DNA of 64,000 nucleotides. It comes from 'Nostoc azollae' 0708 (GTDB taxonomy: Bacteria; Cyanobacteriota; Cyanobacteriia; Cyanobacteriales; Nostocaceae). Shown here in pieces: positions 29,486 to 38,380 of this stretch; position 1 is the first letter of the stretch, and every line of letters starts with the position of its first letter. Below the pieces are notes generated by a model. That model did no database searches and had not been told where the DNA came from. It saw only the letters and a list, made by a program, of their open reading frames with translations. The position numbers and the translations under genes are program-made. The stretch lies in assembly GCF_000196515.1 (NCBI RefSeq), contig NC_014248.1, positions 496,001 through 560,000 of the forward strand, in the 5' to 3' direction.

Positions 29486-30718
29486 TTGAGTAAAAAATGG
29501 TTGTCGATAATTGGCATAGGTGAGGACGGAATTGAGGGATTAAGTCTCATGGCTCGTTCTCTCCTTGACCAAGCTCATATTATCATAGGTGGTGAACGTC
29601 ATTTATCAATCTTGTCTCCAAATGATACTAGAGAAAAGATTATTTGGAAGTCTTCTTTTCAGGATTCCATAGCAGAAATTGTTCAACGTCGGGGTGAATC
29701 AATTTGCATTTTAGCTAGTGGTGATCCTATGTGTTATGGAGTGGGTGCAACTATTCTCAAGCATATTACTATTGCAGAAGTTTCTATTCTTCCCTCTCTT
29801 TCAGCTTTTAGTTTGGCTTGTTCTAGGTTGGGATGGAGTTTCACGGAAGTGGAATGTTTAAGTTTATGCGGTCGTCCTGCCTATTTACTACAATCTTATA
29901 TTTATCCTGGTGCGAAGTTATTGATTTTGAGTGAGGGGAAAAATACACCTAGAATTGTGGCAGAAATTTTAAGGAAGCGGGGTTATGGTGATAGTAAATT
30001 TACTGTTTTAGAAAGAATGGGTGGTATTCATGAGAGGATTTTAACAGGTACTGCGGCTAGTTGGAATGAAACAGATATCGCAGCTTTAAATACTATTGCG
30101 GTGGAATGTATTGCTGATGGGGAAACAGTTACTTTATCGATTTTTCCCGGTTTACCAGATGATGCTTTTCACCATGATGGACAGTTGACGAAGCGGGAAG
30201 TAAGGGCGGTGACTTTATCAAGTTTAGCACCTTTACCGGGGGAGTTACTCTGGGATATTGGGGCGGGTTGTGGTTCTATTTCTATAGAATGGATGCGGAG
30301 TAATTTTAAATGTCGTGCGATCGCAGTTGAACAAAATTCCACTAGACTCAATTATATTGCCGATAATGCTGCTGCTTTGGGTACTCCCAATTTACAAATC
30401 ATTGCCGGGAAAGCACGAGAAGTTATCCCAGATTTACCCACTCCTGACGCTATTTTTATCGGTGGTGGTGTGACAGCATCTGGACTTTTTGATGTTTGTT
30501 GGAATGCGTTGCGTCCTGGAGGGAGGATGGTTGCTAATGTTGTCACTTTGGAAGGAGAACAAACTTTATTTCAGTGGTATGAAAAAGTTGGAGGAAATTT
30601 CACGCGCATTTCTATTCAACGTGCAGAACCTATTGGTAAGTTTTTAGGTTGGAAGGGAATGTCTCAAGTCACCCAATGGGTAGGATATAAGAATTCAAAA
30701 TTCAAAATTCAAGATTAA
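29486..30718 (+). CDS. cobL: Precorrin-6Y C5,15-methyltransferase (decarboxylating)
   Basis: This bifunctional protein (CbiE plus CbiT) adds methyl groups at C5 and C15 of the corrin ring and removes a carboxyl group. The N-terminal tetrapyrrole methylase part has LSIIGIGEDGIEGLS and LASGDPMCYGVG. The C-terminal SAM-binding part has GELLWDIGAGCGSISIEWMR. The frame is open from an ATG at 29411, but the first 25 residues translate a common intergenic repeat and overlap the dead phzF start, so I prefer the TTG at 29486 (LSKKWLS). About 410 residues, the usual size. Confidence 0.92.
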   Translation: MSKKWLSIIGIGEDGIEGLSLMARSLLDQAHIIIGGERHLSILSPNDTREKIIWKSSFQDSIAEIVQRRGESICILASGDPMCYGVGATILKHITIAEVSILPSLSAFSLACSRLGWSFTEVECLSLCGRPAYLLQSYIYPGAKLLILSEGKNTPRIVAEILRKRGYGDSKFTVLERMGGIHERILTGTAASWNETDIAALNTIAVECIADGETVTLSIFPGLPDDAFHHDGQLTKREVRAVTLSSLAPLPGELLWDIGAGCGSISIEWMRSNFKCRAIAVEQNSTRLNYIADNAAALGTPNLQIIAGKAREVIPDLPTPDAIFIGGGVTASGLFDVCWNALRPGGRMVANVVTLEGEQTLFQWYEKVGGNFTRISIQRAEPIGKFLGWKGMSQVTQWVGYKNSKFKIQD

Positions 30719-30842
30719 ATCCTATTGATGATGGGAGTTAAAACACCGAATGGAACACAAAATACCTATATACAAAGGAATGATATATTTTCTTTCCGGA
30801 TGAGAATAATGATTAATTAAAAGCAGATAAACGCGGATGAAA

Positions 30843-31451
30843 TCAACCAATGGGATAATTACCAGGGTTGACCGCATGAATAAATTCACTACCGGAATGT
30901 GGTCTTCCTCTTTTATAAGTAGCTTCTTCTGGTTTTCCCCAACCCATTTGTAAAATCACTTCTAGAAAGTTCGTATTTTCCCATTTTATCAAACTTACCC
31001 ATTCTGTTCTTTGGGCAATTCTTTCTACATCTAATTTGTTGATTTTTGCGTGTTGTTTCCCATTACTAACACTTAAATATAATTCCATTTCAGATGTAAT
31101 TTCCTGCCAAAATTCGAGCATGGAATCTTTCGCTGTTTTCAATATTTCTAAATCGGAGTTTAATGCAATTAACTGTGCGTCAACTTCTGGATAATCCAAC
31201 GTTTTAGTTTTAATAGTCAAATTTTTCCAGACAATTCCAGAAACTACATTGTCTCTTTGATATTCATGAATAGAGGCTTTAAAATCTTGATAGGCTGTAA
31301 ACTTCTGTAGCCCTTCGGTTGTGATAAACTGGTCTATAATAGGATTGCCTGAAACTTTCAGCTCTAACTTTAGGCGTTCTCCTTTCAAGCAAGCCTGGCG
31401 TTCTGCTGCTAAAATTTGGATGAGTTCCTGGGTAGTATAAACTTTGGACAT
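30843..31451 (-). CDS. Hypothetical protein (202 aa)
   Basis: I do not recognise the family. The protein MSKVYTTQELIQILAAERQA is soluble, mixed alpha/beta by eye, with the segment YQDFKASIHEYQRDNVVSGI and a glycine-rich end (YKRGRPHSGSEFIHAVNPGN). It is intact, has its own start near STRR-like sequence, and no neighbour suggests its role. Confidence 0.65.
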   Translation of the reverse strand: MSKVYTTQELIQILAAERQACLKGERLKLELKVSGNPIIDQFITTEGLQKFTAYQDFKASIHEYQRDNVVSGIVWKNLTIKTKTLDYPEVDAQLIALNSDLEILKTAKDSMLEFWQEITSEMELYLSVSNGKQHAKINKLDVERIAQRTEWVSLIKWENTNFLEVILQMGWGKPEEATYKRGRPHSGSEFIHAVNPGNYPIG

Positions 31452-31753
31452 CGGAACAAACCTAATTAGTTATTAGTTATTGGTCATTGGTCAGCTGTAA
31501 TTTAAATATTATTATCTCTTGACAGCAATGGAAATGCAGTATCAGAACAAACGAAAATTTTCAACCTGGATATGAGAAATGATGAAGATAGAAAATAAGT
31601 CCGCAACGGCGGACTTTTACAAAAATTAACTCCTTTGTGTATTATTTGTAAATATACAGCAGATTGCAGGTCAATGACCTACAGAATCTAAATTAAAAGC
31701 TAGACAGCAAGAGAGTTTTACTCCTGACTCCTGACTCCTGACTCCTGCTGTAT
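31452..31753. other. Intergenic stretch containing repeat family A copy 3
   Basis: No gene is seen. The second half is occupied by a family A dispersed repeat (separate entry). Confidence 0.5.
31655..31752 (-). repeat. Dispersed repeat family A, copy 3
   Basis: It reads TACAGCAGATTGCAGGTCA at one end and (CTCCTGA)x3-4 then CTGCTGTA at the other, with the same internal blocks as copies 1 and 2 in reverse order. The ends TACAGCAG/CTGCTGTA are inverted repeats. It abuts the 3' end of the next gene. Confidence 0.8.
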
Positions 31754-32347
31754 CTACTGACTAAACTCACTGCTATATTCATTAAATGAACGCTGCTTGA
31801 ACTCAATTGACTGATCACGGGGTAACAAATTAAATACTTCTCTAAATTTATCGTCTATCTCGTCAAAAGGTACTTGACCTGTTTTATTCAAGATGACTTT
31901 TCCCGACTGGTCAAAGAGGACAACTTGTGGTACTGCTCCTGAATAGTAATATCCTGGTTCTGTGGGGTCGTAGGTTTCCTTCATGGGGATGGTATCAACA
32001 CCGATAGGAATAATCTCCGCAGCCCGTCCATAGAATGCTTGTGTTTGAGAAATAAAGACCGCATACTGTTTACAATCTCTGCTATCATCCACATAAAATG
32101 CTAGCATTGCGGGTTTATGTTCTGCTAAAGTTTGAGCTAGAGTTAGTTTGGAAGGTACTAGGGAACCATTACCTGCAAAAACCACGAAGATATTACCTTC
32201 ATACCTATCATCTTTCATACCGGCGAAAGCTGGCTGCATACTTATTATGAATATGCAAAACAGCAATAAGAGGGATTTTGACACCAACCGTCGCCAGTTA
32301 GTAATTATTTTAGTTTGTAAAAAAAGCCACTTTATGCTATTCATCAA
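31754..32347 (-). CDS. Thylakoid photosystem I accumulation factor (thioredoxin-like)
   Basis: This 197-residue protein has a long N-terminal hydrophobic segment (SLLLLFCIFIISMQPAFAG), a signal peptide or membrane anchor, then a thioredoxin-like domain (MLAFYVDDSRDCKQYAVFIS, ... AVPQVVLFDQSGKVILNKTG). It resembles the cyanobacterial thylakoid protein needed for photosystem I accumulation. The active site has a single Cys (SRDCK) rather than CxxC, as in that group. Where translation starts is uncertain: MMNSIKW or a later Met. Confidence 0.8.
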   Translation of the reverse strand: MMNSIKWLFLQTKIITNWRRLVSKSLLLLFCIFIISMQPAFAGMKDDRYEGNIFVVFAGNGSLVPSKLTLAQTLAEHKPAMLAFYVDDSRDCKQYAVFISQTQAFYGRAAEIIPIGVDTIPMKETYDPTEPGYYYSGAVPQVVLFDQSGKVILNKTGQVPFDEIDDKFREVFNLLPRDQSIEFKQRSFNEYSSEFSQ

Positions 32348-32534
32348 CAGGAACCTTATTCAACTCTTTTGCCTAGATATATAATTACATCTGGGCACTA
32401 TTTTTTTACCATAACTTGTAGTGGTCTTCTCTCTAGCATCAATTTTAAATTCTTGATGGCTGGTATTTTTTACCAAGATTAGCTACACTGGCAAGATTAA
32501 TTTTGTAATTAAAGACTATTACTTAACAACTGCT

Positions 32535-33872
32535 GTGGGAAAGAAAATACAACTTATAGATAGAGTCCGACTGGGTTTAGCTGTATCCATTGCTAAAAGC
32601 GTCACATTTTTGGTGCGTTCTCTGCGTCTTGGTGCTGCTAGTGTATTACCAGGTTCTATTGCACGACGCATTGAACCCAGGCTTTTGCACTTATTGAGTC
32701 AGCAGGTTAAAAAAGGGGTAATTTTGATTGCGGGAACGAATGGGAAAACCACCACATCCCTGTTATTATGCACTATTTTAAAACACAAAGGTTATAGAAT
32801 TGCCCATAATTCTACTGGTGCAAATCTGGAAAATGGTTTAGCAACGGCTTTGATAGAGAATACTGGTTTATTAGGTTCTTTAGATGTAGATTACGCAATT
32901 TTGGAAGTTGATGAAAATATTTTTCCCAAGGTTTTAAAACCTCTGGAACCAAGGATTATTCTTTGTTTAAATTTGTTCCGTGACCAACTCGATAGATACG
33001 GGGAAGTTGACACTATTAGCAAACGATGGACAAAGGTTATTTCTACTTTACCAGCAGATACGGTAGTTATTTCCAATGCTGATGATCCGACTTTATCATA
33101 TTTGGGTCAACAGTTAAATCAAAAGGTGTTGTTTTTTGGTTTAAATGAACCAGAACATTATTTAGAAGCGATTCCTCATGCTGTTGACTCTATATATTGT
33201 CCGAGATGTGGACATTCTCTAGATTATCAAGGTATTTATCTTTCCCATTTAGGAGATTTCACTTGTCCTAGTTGCGGTTTTAGTAAGAGTAGACCAAGTT
33301 TAGAAAGTGGCAAATGGTCACAAATCCTGGTGGGTTTGTACAATAAATATAATACCTTAGCCGCAGCCACCGCAGCAAAAGAGTTGGGAGTTGATGAAGG
33401 GACTATTAGAGAAACCATTAATAATTTCCAAGCTGCTTTTGGTCGTGCAGAAGATTTGGTGATTGATGGTAAACGGGTGAGGATTTTGTTATCTAAAAAT
33501 CCTGTGGGAACAAATGAAACTATTCGCGTAGTTACTCAAAGTAATGATACAACTACTTTGGTGGTGTTGAACGATCGCACTCCTGATGGTACTGATATAT
33601 CTTGGATTTGGGATGTAGATACTGAGAAGTTGGTTGAACGTGGTGGGACGTTGGTTGTAAGTGGCGATCGCGTATATGATATGGCTTTAAGGTTGCGTTA
33701 TAGCGAGAAGTCTGTTGAGAGTAAGATTAACTTGATTGTAGATGAAGATTTGCGACGTGCGATCGGCACAGCTTTAGAACATACACCAGCAAATGAAACT
33801 CTGCACATTCTTCCTACTTACTCTGCCATGTTGGAAGTAAGGGAAGTGTTAACAGGGAGAAAAATTCGTTAA
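32535..33872 (+). CDS. murT: MurT-type Mur ligase (lipid II isoglutaminyl synthase subunit)
   Basis: The 445-residue protein has the ATP loop GTNGKTTT at residues 67-74, the Mur ligase body (NLFRDQLDRYGEVD), an inserted zinc ribbon with Cys222, Cys225, Cys244 and Cys247 (CPRC...CPSC), and the DUF1727 C-terminal domain (SKNPVGTNETIRVV, SDRTPDG-like NDRTPDGTDISWIWDVD). MurT with GatD amidates the D-Glu of lipid II. The start is GTG at 32535. GatD normally follows; here no gatD is found, so the partner must be elsewhere or absent. Confidence 0.9.
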   Translation: MGKKIQLIDRVRLGLAVSIAKSVTFLVRSLRLGAASVLPGSIARRIEPRLLHLLSQQVKKGVILIAGTNGKTTTSLLLCTILKHKGYRIAHNSTGANLENGLATALIENTGLLGSLDVDYAILEVDENIFPKVLKPLEPRIILCLNLFRDQLDRYGEVDTISKRWTKVISTLPADTVVISNADDPTLSYLGQQLNQKVLFFGLNEPEHYLEAIPHAVDSIYCPRCGHSLDYQGIYLSHLGDFTCPSCGFSKSRPSLESGKWSQILVGLYNKYNTLAAATAAKELGVDEGTIRETINNFQAAFGRAEDLVIDGKRVRILLSKNPVGTNETIRVVTQSNDTTTLVVLNDRTPDGTDISWIWDVDTEKLVERGGTLVVSGDRVYDMALRLRYSEKSVESKINLIVDEDLRRAIGTALEHTPANETLHILPTYSAMLEVREVLTGRKIR

Positions 33873-33894
33873 CTATTAGTTATATTTTGCGATT

Positions 33895-33919
33895 CTGGGG
33901 TAAGTAAAGACTACCCCAG
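33895..33919 (+). terminator. Hairpin after murT
   Basis: Arms CTGGGGTA and TACCCCAG (8 bp) enclose a 9-base loop 23 bases after the stop codon. There is no T-run beyond it. Confidence 0.5.
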
Positions 33920-34182
33920 TAATCCCGAATGGTAAGACCAAAGCCGACCACCCCGTGACCCCCAACCTGGTAATACCCAAGCTAGACATGATACCCAAGG
34001 AAATCCAGAAGACGACCGGAATACAGCTTTACCTCTGTAGCTTCAGCATCTTGAACTTGAAGTTTAGCGTGGTGAAGGGTGCAAGGTTTTTCTTTCCCTT
34101 TCCCCTTGAACCGAACACAATATCAACCGGACTCAATATGATTTAGAATTGCTATAGCAACTTAAATTAATTATTTTCTCAT

Positions 34183-34945
34183 GTTCAGAATTTTTAAAAA
34201 CTGACGTATTTGGGCGCTCGTCACTTTTACGTATTTGGGCGCTCGTCACTTTACTGTGTTTAAGTCTTAGCTGGTCACTGCCAGCACAGGCTGCTCAAAA
34301 AATTCACCCAAAACTAGAACAGCGAGTGTTACAAATTATTCGCAAAAATCCATAAGTAATTATCGAAACCATTCAAGCTTATGAAGAAGAACAACAACAG
34401 AAATTACAGCAACTAAGACAGAAATTTTTACAGGATTTAAAAACTAATCCCAAAGCTGTAATTTATGATTCTACCACCATTGCTTCAAATCAATTACAAA
34501 CAGTATTAATCGAATTATCTGGTTTTGAATATCCATATTGTACCGAAGCACATACAACTCTCAAAAACTTATTAGCAAAATATCCCAATCAATTTACCTT
34601 AGTGTACCAAAATTTTCTACTAATTCAAATTCATGACCAAGCATTACCAGCAGCAAAAGCCTCTTGGGCAGCATATCAACAAGGTAAATTTTGGCCATAT
34701 CATGATGCTTTCTTTACCAATCAACAACAATTGGGAGAAACCTTCTATTTAGATATTGCTAAAAACTTGAATTTGGATTTAGCAAAGTTTAAACTTGATG
34801 TGGACTTAGCTAATAAAGCAATTCAGAAACACTTGCAACTCGTATATAAATTGGGTCTTTCTAACACACATTATTTTATCATTAATAGCAAGATATTTCT
34901 CCACTCCAGTTCAGCTTTCAGAAATTGAAACCCTCCTAAATCAGT
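34183..34945 (+). pseudogene. DsbA-type thiol oxidoreductase, broken
   Basis: A signal peptide (RIWALVTLLCLSLSWSLPAQ) is followed by AAQKIHPKLEQRVLQIIRKN, a TAA, then AVIYDSTTIASNQLQTVLIE, the active-site region SGFEYPYCTEAH and PAAKASWAAYQQGKFWPYHD. Near 34890 the frame shifts before the final STPVQLSEIETLLNQL. The first active-site cysteine of the CPxC motif is replaced by Tyr (YPYC). A TGA and a 25-bp tandem duplication also break the signal peptide. It would have been an exported DsbA/thioredoxin-fold protein. Confidence 0.85.
34203..34254. repeat. 25-bp tandem duplication in the DsbA-type signal peptide
   Basis: The unit CGTATTTGGGCGCTCGTCAC (plus TTTTA) occurs twice, with starts 25 bases apart (34205 and 34230). 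Since 25 is not a multiple of three, it shifts the frame. Only one unit is needed for a good signal peptide. Confidence 0.85.
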
Positions 34946-34958
34946 TATCAATTATCAG

Positions 34959-35012
34959 TAGGACTTAGGCAAGTGTCACAATCAAGCCTCTTGTAGGGTG
35001 CGTCAGTCCTGA
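34959..35012. repeat. Dispersed repeat family B, copy 1
   Basis: This shows TAGGACTTAGGCAAGTGTCA, CAATCAAGCCTC and TAGGGTG in order. The same blocks occur at 58870 and, as a longer form with inverted ends, at 47475-47597. The first word resembles the end of the IS4-like element at 50762 (TAGGACTTACGCATTGACAA). Confidence 0.6.
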
Positions 35013-35179
35013 TCAGTTACCAGTTCTTATTTGTCAGTTAATTGATAACTGAATTTAATTATTTTTTATCTTTTTGTCGGGCTTTTTGTGCGAGATTCTT
35101 GAAGTGGTCACATAAACTTCAAAATTCTTTACATTACACTATAAATCAAATTCTGAATATTGAGTTTTTACCATAATAT

Positions 35180-36331
35180 TTAAACTTTAAGTGCAATTTT
35201 TCCATACACAGAAAGCGCCTGAGCAATACATTGATCCATATTGTAATATTTATAGGTTGCCAGTCTGCCAACAAAATATACTCCTAGCATTGCATCTGCC
35301 AGCGCTTTATATTGCTTGTAAATTTCATTATTATCAGAACGTGGTACTGGGTAGTAAGGATCTCCCTCAGCTTTAGGAAACTCGTAAACAATGCTAGTTT
35401 TAGTATGTTCCTGTCCAGTCAAGTATTTAAACTCTGTCACACGGGTATATAAATGTTCGTTAGGATAATTGATAACAGGTGCTGATTGAAATACGGGAGT
35501 ATCATGAGTCTCGTGCTGGAAATCAAGGGAGCGATAGGGTAAAATGCCATGACGATAATTAAAAAACTCATCAATTGGACCTGTATAAACAATCTCTCGA
35601 TAAGGTATAGCCCGCAGGATTTCCCGGTAATCTGTATTCAGCATCACCTTAATATAAGGGTGCGCTAACATCTTCTCGAACATCCGTGTAAAACCATGGA
35701 GTGGCATAGCCTGATAAGTATCCGTAAAATACCTATTGTCGCGGTTGGTACGAGTAGGAACACGGGCAATTACTGATTTATCCAACTCGGACGGGTCGAG
35801 TCCCCATTGTTTGCGAGTGTACCCCCGGAAAAATTTTTCATACAAATCTCGACCAACTTTACTAACTACCACATCTTCAGAAGTGCGGATATATTCTTTT
35901 GGTTCTGCAAGGGACTTGAAAAACTCCTCTACCTCAAATGAATTGAGATTCATTCCATAGAGTTTGTTAATTGTGTCCAGGTTGATGGGTATGGGAACTA
36001 ATTGACCGTCTACACTGGTTAACACACGATGTTCATAAGTCCGCCATTGAGTAAAGCATGAAAGGTATTCAAAAACTTCGCGGGAGTTGGTGTGAAAGAT
36101 ATGAGGACCATATTTGTGAATAAGTATGCCATGTTCATTGTAATGATCGTAGGTATTACCACCAATATGATTACGCTTGTCTACTATCAACACTTTTTTT
36201 CCAGAATGACTAGCTAAACGTTCGGCAATAACGCTGCCAGAAAATCCGGCACCAACTATTAAATAATCAAATACAAAATCTCTCTCAAAGGTGTCTGGAG
36301 TAACGGTAGTAGAACTGTAATTAGGTTCCAT
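35180..36331 (-). CDS. glf: UDP-galactopyranose mutase
   Basis: This flavoenzyme converts UDP-galactopyranose to UDP-galactofuranose. The 383-residue protein has the FAD-binding GxGxxG segment DYLIVGAGFSGSVIAERLA at about 23-41, the NHIGGNTYDHYNEHG motif, HIFHTN, YTRKQWGLDPSEL, and the C-terminal YKYYNMDQCIAQALSVY. It heads, in location, a leftward run with two large glycosyltransferases (36458-38323, 38381-40645), which points to a galactofuranose-containing surface glycan. It is intact. Confidence 0.96.
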   Translation of the reverse strand: MEPNYSSTTVTPDTFERDFVFDYLIVGAGFSGSVIAERLASHSGKKVLIVDKRNHIGGNTYDHYNEHGILIHKYGPHIFHTNSREVFEYLSCFTQWRTYEHRVLTSVDGQLVPIPINLDTINKLYGMNLNSFEVEEFFKSLAEPKEYIRTSEDVVVSKVGRDLYEKFFRGYTRKQWGLDPSELDKSVIARVPTRTNRDNRYFTDTYQAMPLHGFTRMFEKMLAHPYIKVMLNTDYREILRAIPYREIVYTGPIDEFFNYRHGILPYRSLDFQHETHDTPVFQSAPVINYPNEHLYTRVTEFKYLTGQEHTKTSIVYEFPKAEGDPYYPVPRSDNNEIYKQYKALADAMLGVYFVGRLATYKYYNMDQCIAQALSVYGKIALKV

Positions 36332-36457
36332 TTTTTATTCTCAGTACTTATTTTTAAGTTTCTGAATTTTAGGTAATAGCAAAACGAGCCACGAAGAAAA
36401 GAGATTTTTAAATACTTCTTCCGTAAGTTCTCAATTCCTAAGAGTTTATCTTTAAAT

Positions 36458-38323
36458 CTATTTAGAGTATTTATTAGTTTCTAAATAGGTTTCCCAAAAC
36501 TCTCTATTAGTCAGTTCAGGTAATGTTTCTCTATAGTCTTGTTTCAATTTAGAGAACTTAAAGTATATTTCTACCGATAAAGCTAATGTTTTCATCAAAA
36601 CTTTAAAGAATTCTTCTCTAGAAAAGCTAACGACAAATCCTTCTTGATCGATTAAGTTATAATACAAAGCTTTTCTGGCTCTAAATACATTTGTAGGTCT
36701 ATATTCCTGCATAGGAATTACTTTGTATCCCTGTCCAGTTAACTTAATATCTTGATAGAAAAATGGAGAAGGTAACAAATGTCCATTTAGAGTAATAAAT
36801 CTCAGCCAGCGATGCATTGTACTTTCTATTTTATTTACGCTTTCTTCATACTTGATATACATAAAAGGTAATTCAGTATCTTTAACACATTTTTCTCCCA
36901 TGCTTCTAATTTCTATGTTTTTCTCTTCTGGGTCAATTTCTGTTAAATGTCTGGGACCCTTCAAGAAATCAGCAGCAGCTTTAAGAATAACATTTGCACT
37001 TTGGTATTTATAGCAAAATGCTTCTCTAAGGGTAAATTTAATAATTCGTTTGATTGCATCTAGTTTACTAAAGTCATCAGATACAATGACATTTAAAATT
37101 AACTCGTTCTTTTTTAAGTAATAGTTCATCATGGGTGAGTATTTATTTTCTAATGCTTCGTGCCAAACACACACACCATTCAAGGTAATAATTTTATGAT
37201 TTAACCTAATCGGAAACTCCATATCATCCATTTTGATAAAAAATGGATAAGGTAATTTGGAATCATCTATACTTTTTATGGGAAAACAAAATAACCACCA
37301 ACCATTGTAACTAAGGTGTTCTTCTATTTCATTTAATAAAATATTTCTTACAGTTCTCAAGTCTAAATCTGGTTTTAATCTAATTACTTCTTTATTCCAA
37401 ACTGCTCCATTTTCATATTGAATATATTTTGTATCTAACCGTAACATACTACCACCAAGACATAAATTCTGATTATGAGCGACAGTTTGAAAATTATAAA
37501 TACGCTCGAATACTTCAGGATTAATAACTACATCATCATCCATAAAGACAATATGCGAAAAATCAGACTTCCGCTTCATAACTTCTATAATGCCTCTGCA
37601 ATATCCACCAGTACCACCTGCATTTTTATTAGGTATGACGTGGATTTTACTATTATAAAAATCTTTGATTGTTCTACCATTATCAATAATAAATACTTCA
37701 AATTTATTTCCTATGTCTGGTTGAGAGAATAAATGTGTTTCTAACAAAGACACATTTCTATTTACATAAGCTTCTCTCTTGTATGTACAGATGACAATAG
37801 CTATTTTCTGATTTGATTTACAAAAGTTATTAATGTTCGCGTTTGCATAAAAATATCCACCAGCGAAAATACAATTATCTTCCAAGGGTTCAAGTTCTAA
37901 ATACAATAATCCTTTATATGGTTGTGTGTCTATATCATTAAATACACATACTTCTCTAAGTTCGGTGTTAGTTATTATTTTTTGATGTACTAATCCCTTG
38001 ATCTGTGAAGAATAATTGATATTAAGGAGATTAATCTTAAATTTACCTTTTACATTCAGGTTAATATTGATAGAGTTTATATTTGTATGTTCTTGCCATT
38101 TTTGAATTGAGAAAGAATTGAAATAAGTGTCAAAACTGATAATTTCAGATTTATTAATCTCAATGATATTTTGTTCATAATTCATGGAAAATTCAGAGTT
38201 TAATCGAAAATACAGTTCTTCGACAGTGCATATATCTAAATTCGGCAAAATAATATTCTGCAATTTAACAGTCGTTTGTACATTCTGATGGGTGGGTCGT
38301 GAATTTAGCAAAGCTTGTGACAT
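36458..38323 (-). CDS. GT2 glycosyltransferase, GlfT2-like galactofuranosyltransferase
   Basis: The 621-residue protein has an N-terminal beta-rich domain (to about 185), then a GT-A domain starting IAIVICTYKREAYVNRNV, with NKNAGGTGGYCRGI and the metal motif FMDDDVVINPE, then a helical C-terminal region. This layout is that of the GlfT2 family, which polymerises galactofuranose in mycobacteria. The adjacent glf supplies the sugar donor. It is cytoplasmic or membrane-associated; no clear membrane helix is seen. It is low in GC but uninterrupted. Confidence 0.85.
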   Translation of the reverse strand: MSQALLNSRPTHQNVQTTVKLQNIILPNLDICTVEELYFRLNSEFSMNYEQNIIEINKSEIISFDTYFNSFSIQKWQEHTNINSININLNVKGKFKINLLNINYSSQIKGLVHQKIITNTELREVCVFNDIDTQPYKGLLYLELEPLEDNCIFAGGYFYANANINNFCKSNQKIAIVICTYKREAYVNRNVSLLETHLFSQPDIGNKFEVFIIDNGRTIKDFYNSKIHVIPNKNAGGTGGYCRGIIEVMKRKSDFSHIVFMDDDVVINPEVFERIYNFQTVAHNQNLCLGGSMLRLDTKYIQYENGAVWNKEVIRLKPDLDLRTVRNILLNEIEEHLSYNGWWLFCFPIKSIDDSKLPYPFFIKMDDMEFPIRLNHKIITLNGVCVWHEALENKYSPMMNYYLKKNELILNVIVSDDFSKLDAIKRIIKFTLREAFCYKYQSANVILKAAADFLKGPRHLTEIDPEEKNIEIRSMGEKCVKDTELPFMYIKYEESVNKIESTMHRWLRFITLNGHLLPSPFFYQDIKLTGQGYKVIPMQEYRPTNVFRARKALYYNLIDQEGFVVSFSREEFFKVLMKTLALSVEIYFKFSKLKQDYRETLPELTNREFWETYLETNKYSK

Positions 38324-38380
38324 TTAAAATCCTTCCTTGTAATAATAAGTTGAAATTGCAATTAGAGAGAGAGGATGGTA

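Noticed and set aside
33955-34146. A 63-residue rightward frame after murT that might have been gatD
   Set aside because: It has none of the glutamine amidotransferase motifs of GatD and looks like random Pro-rich sequence.
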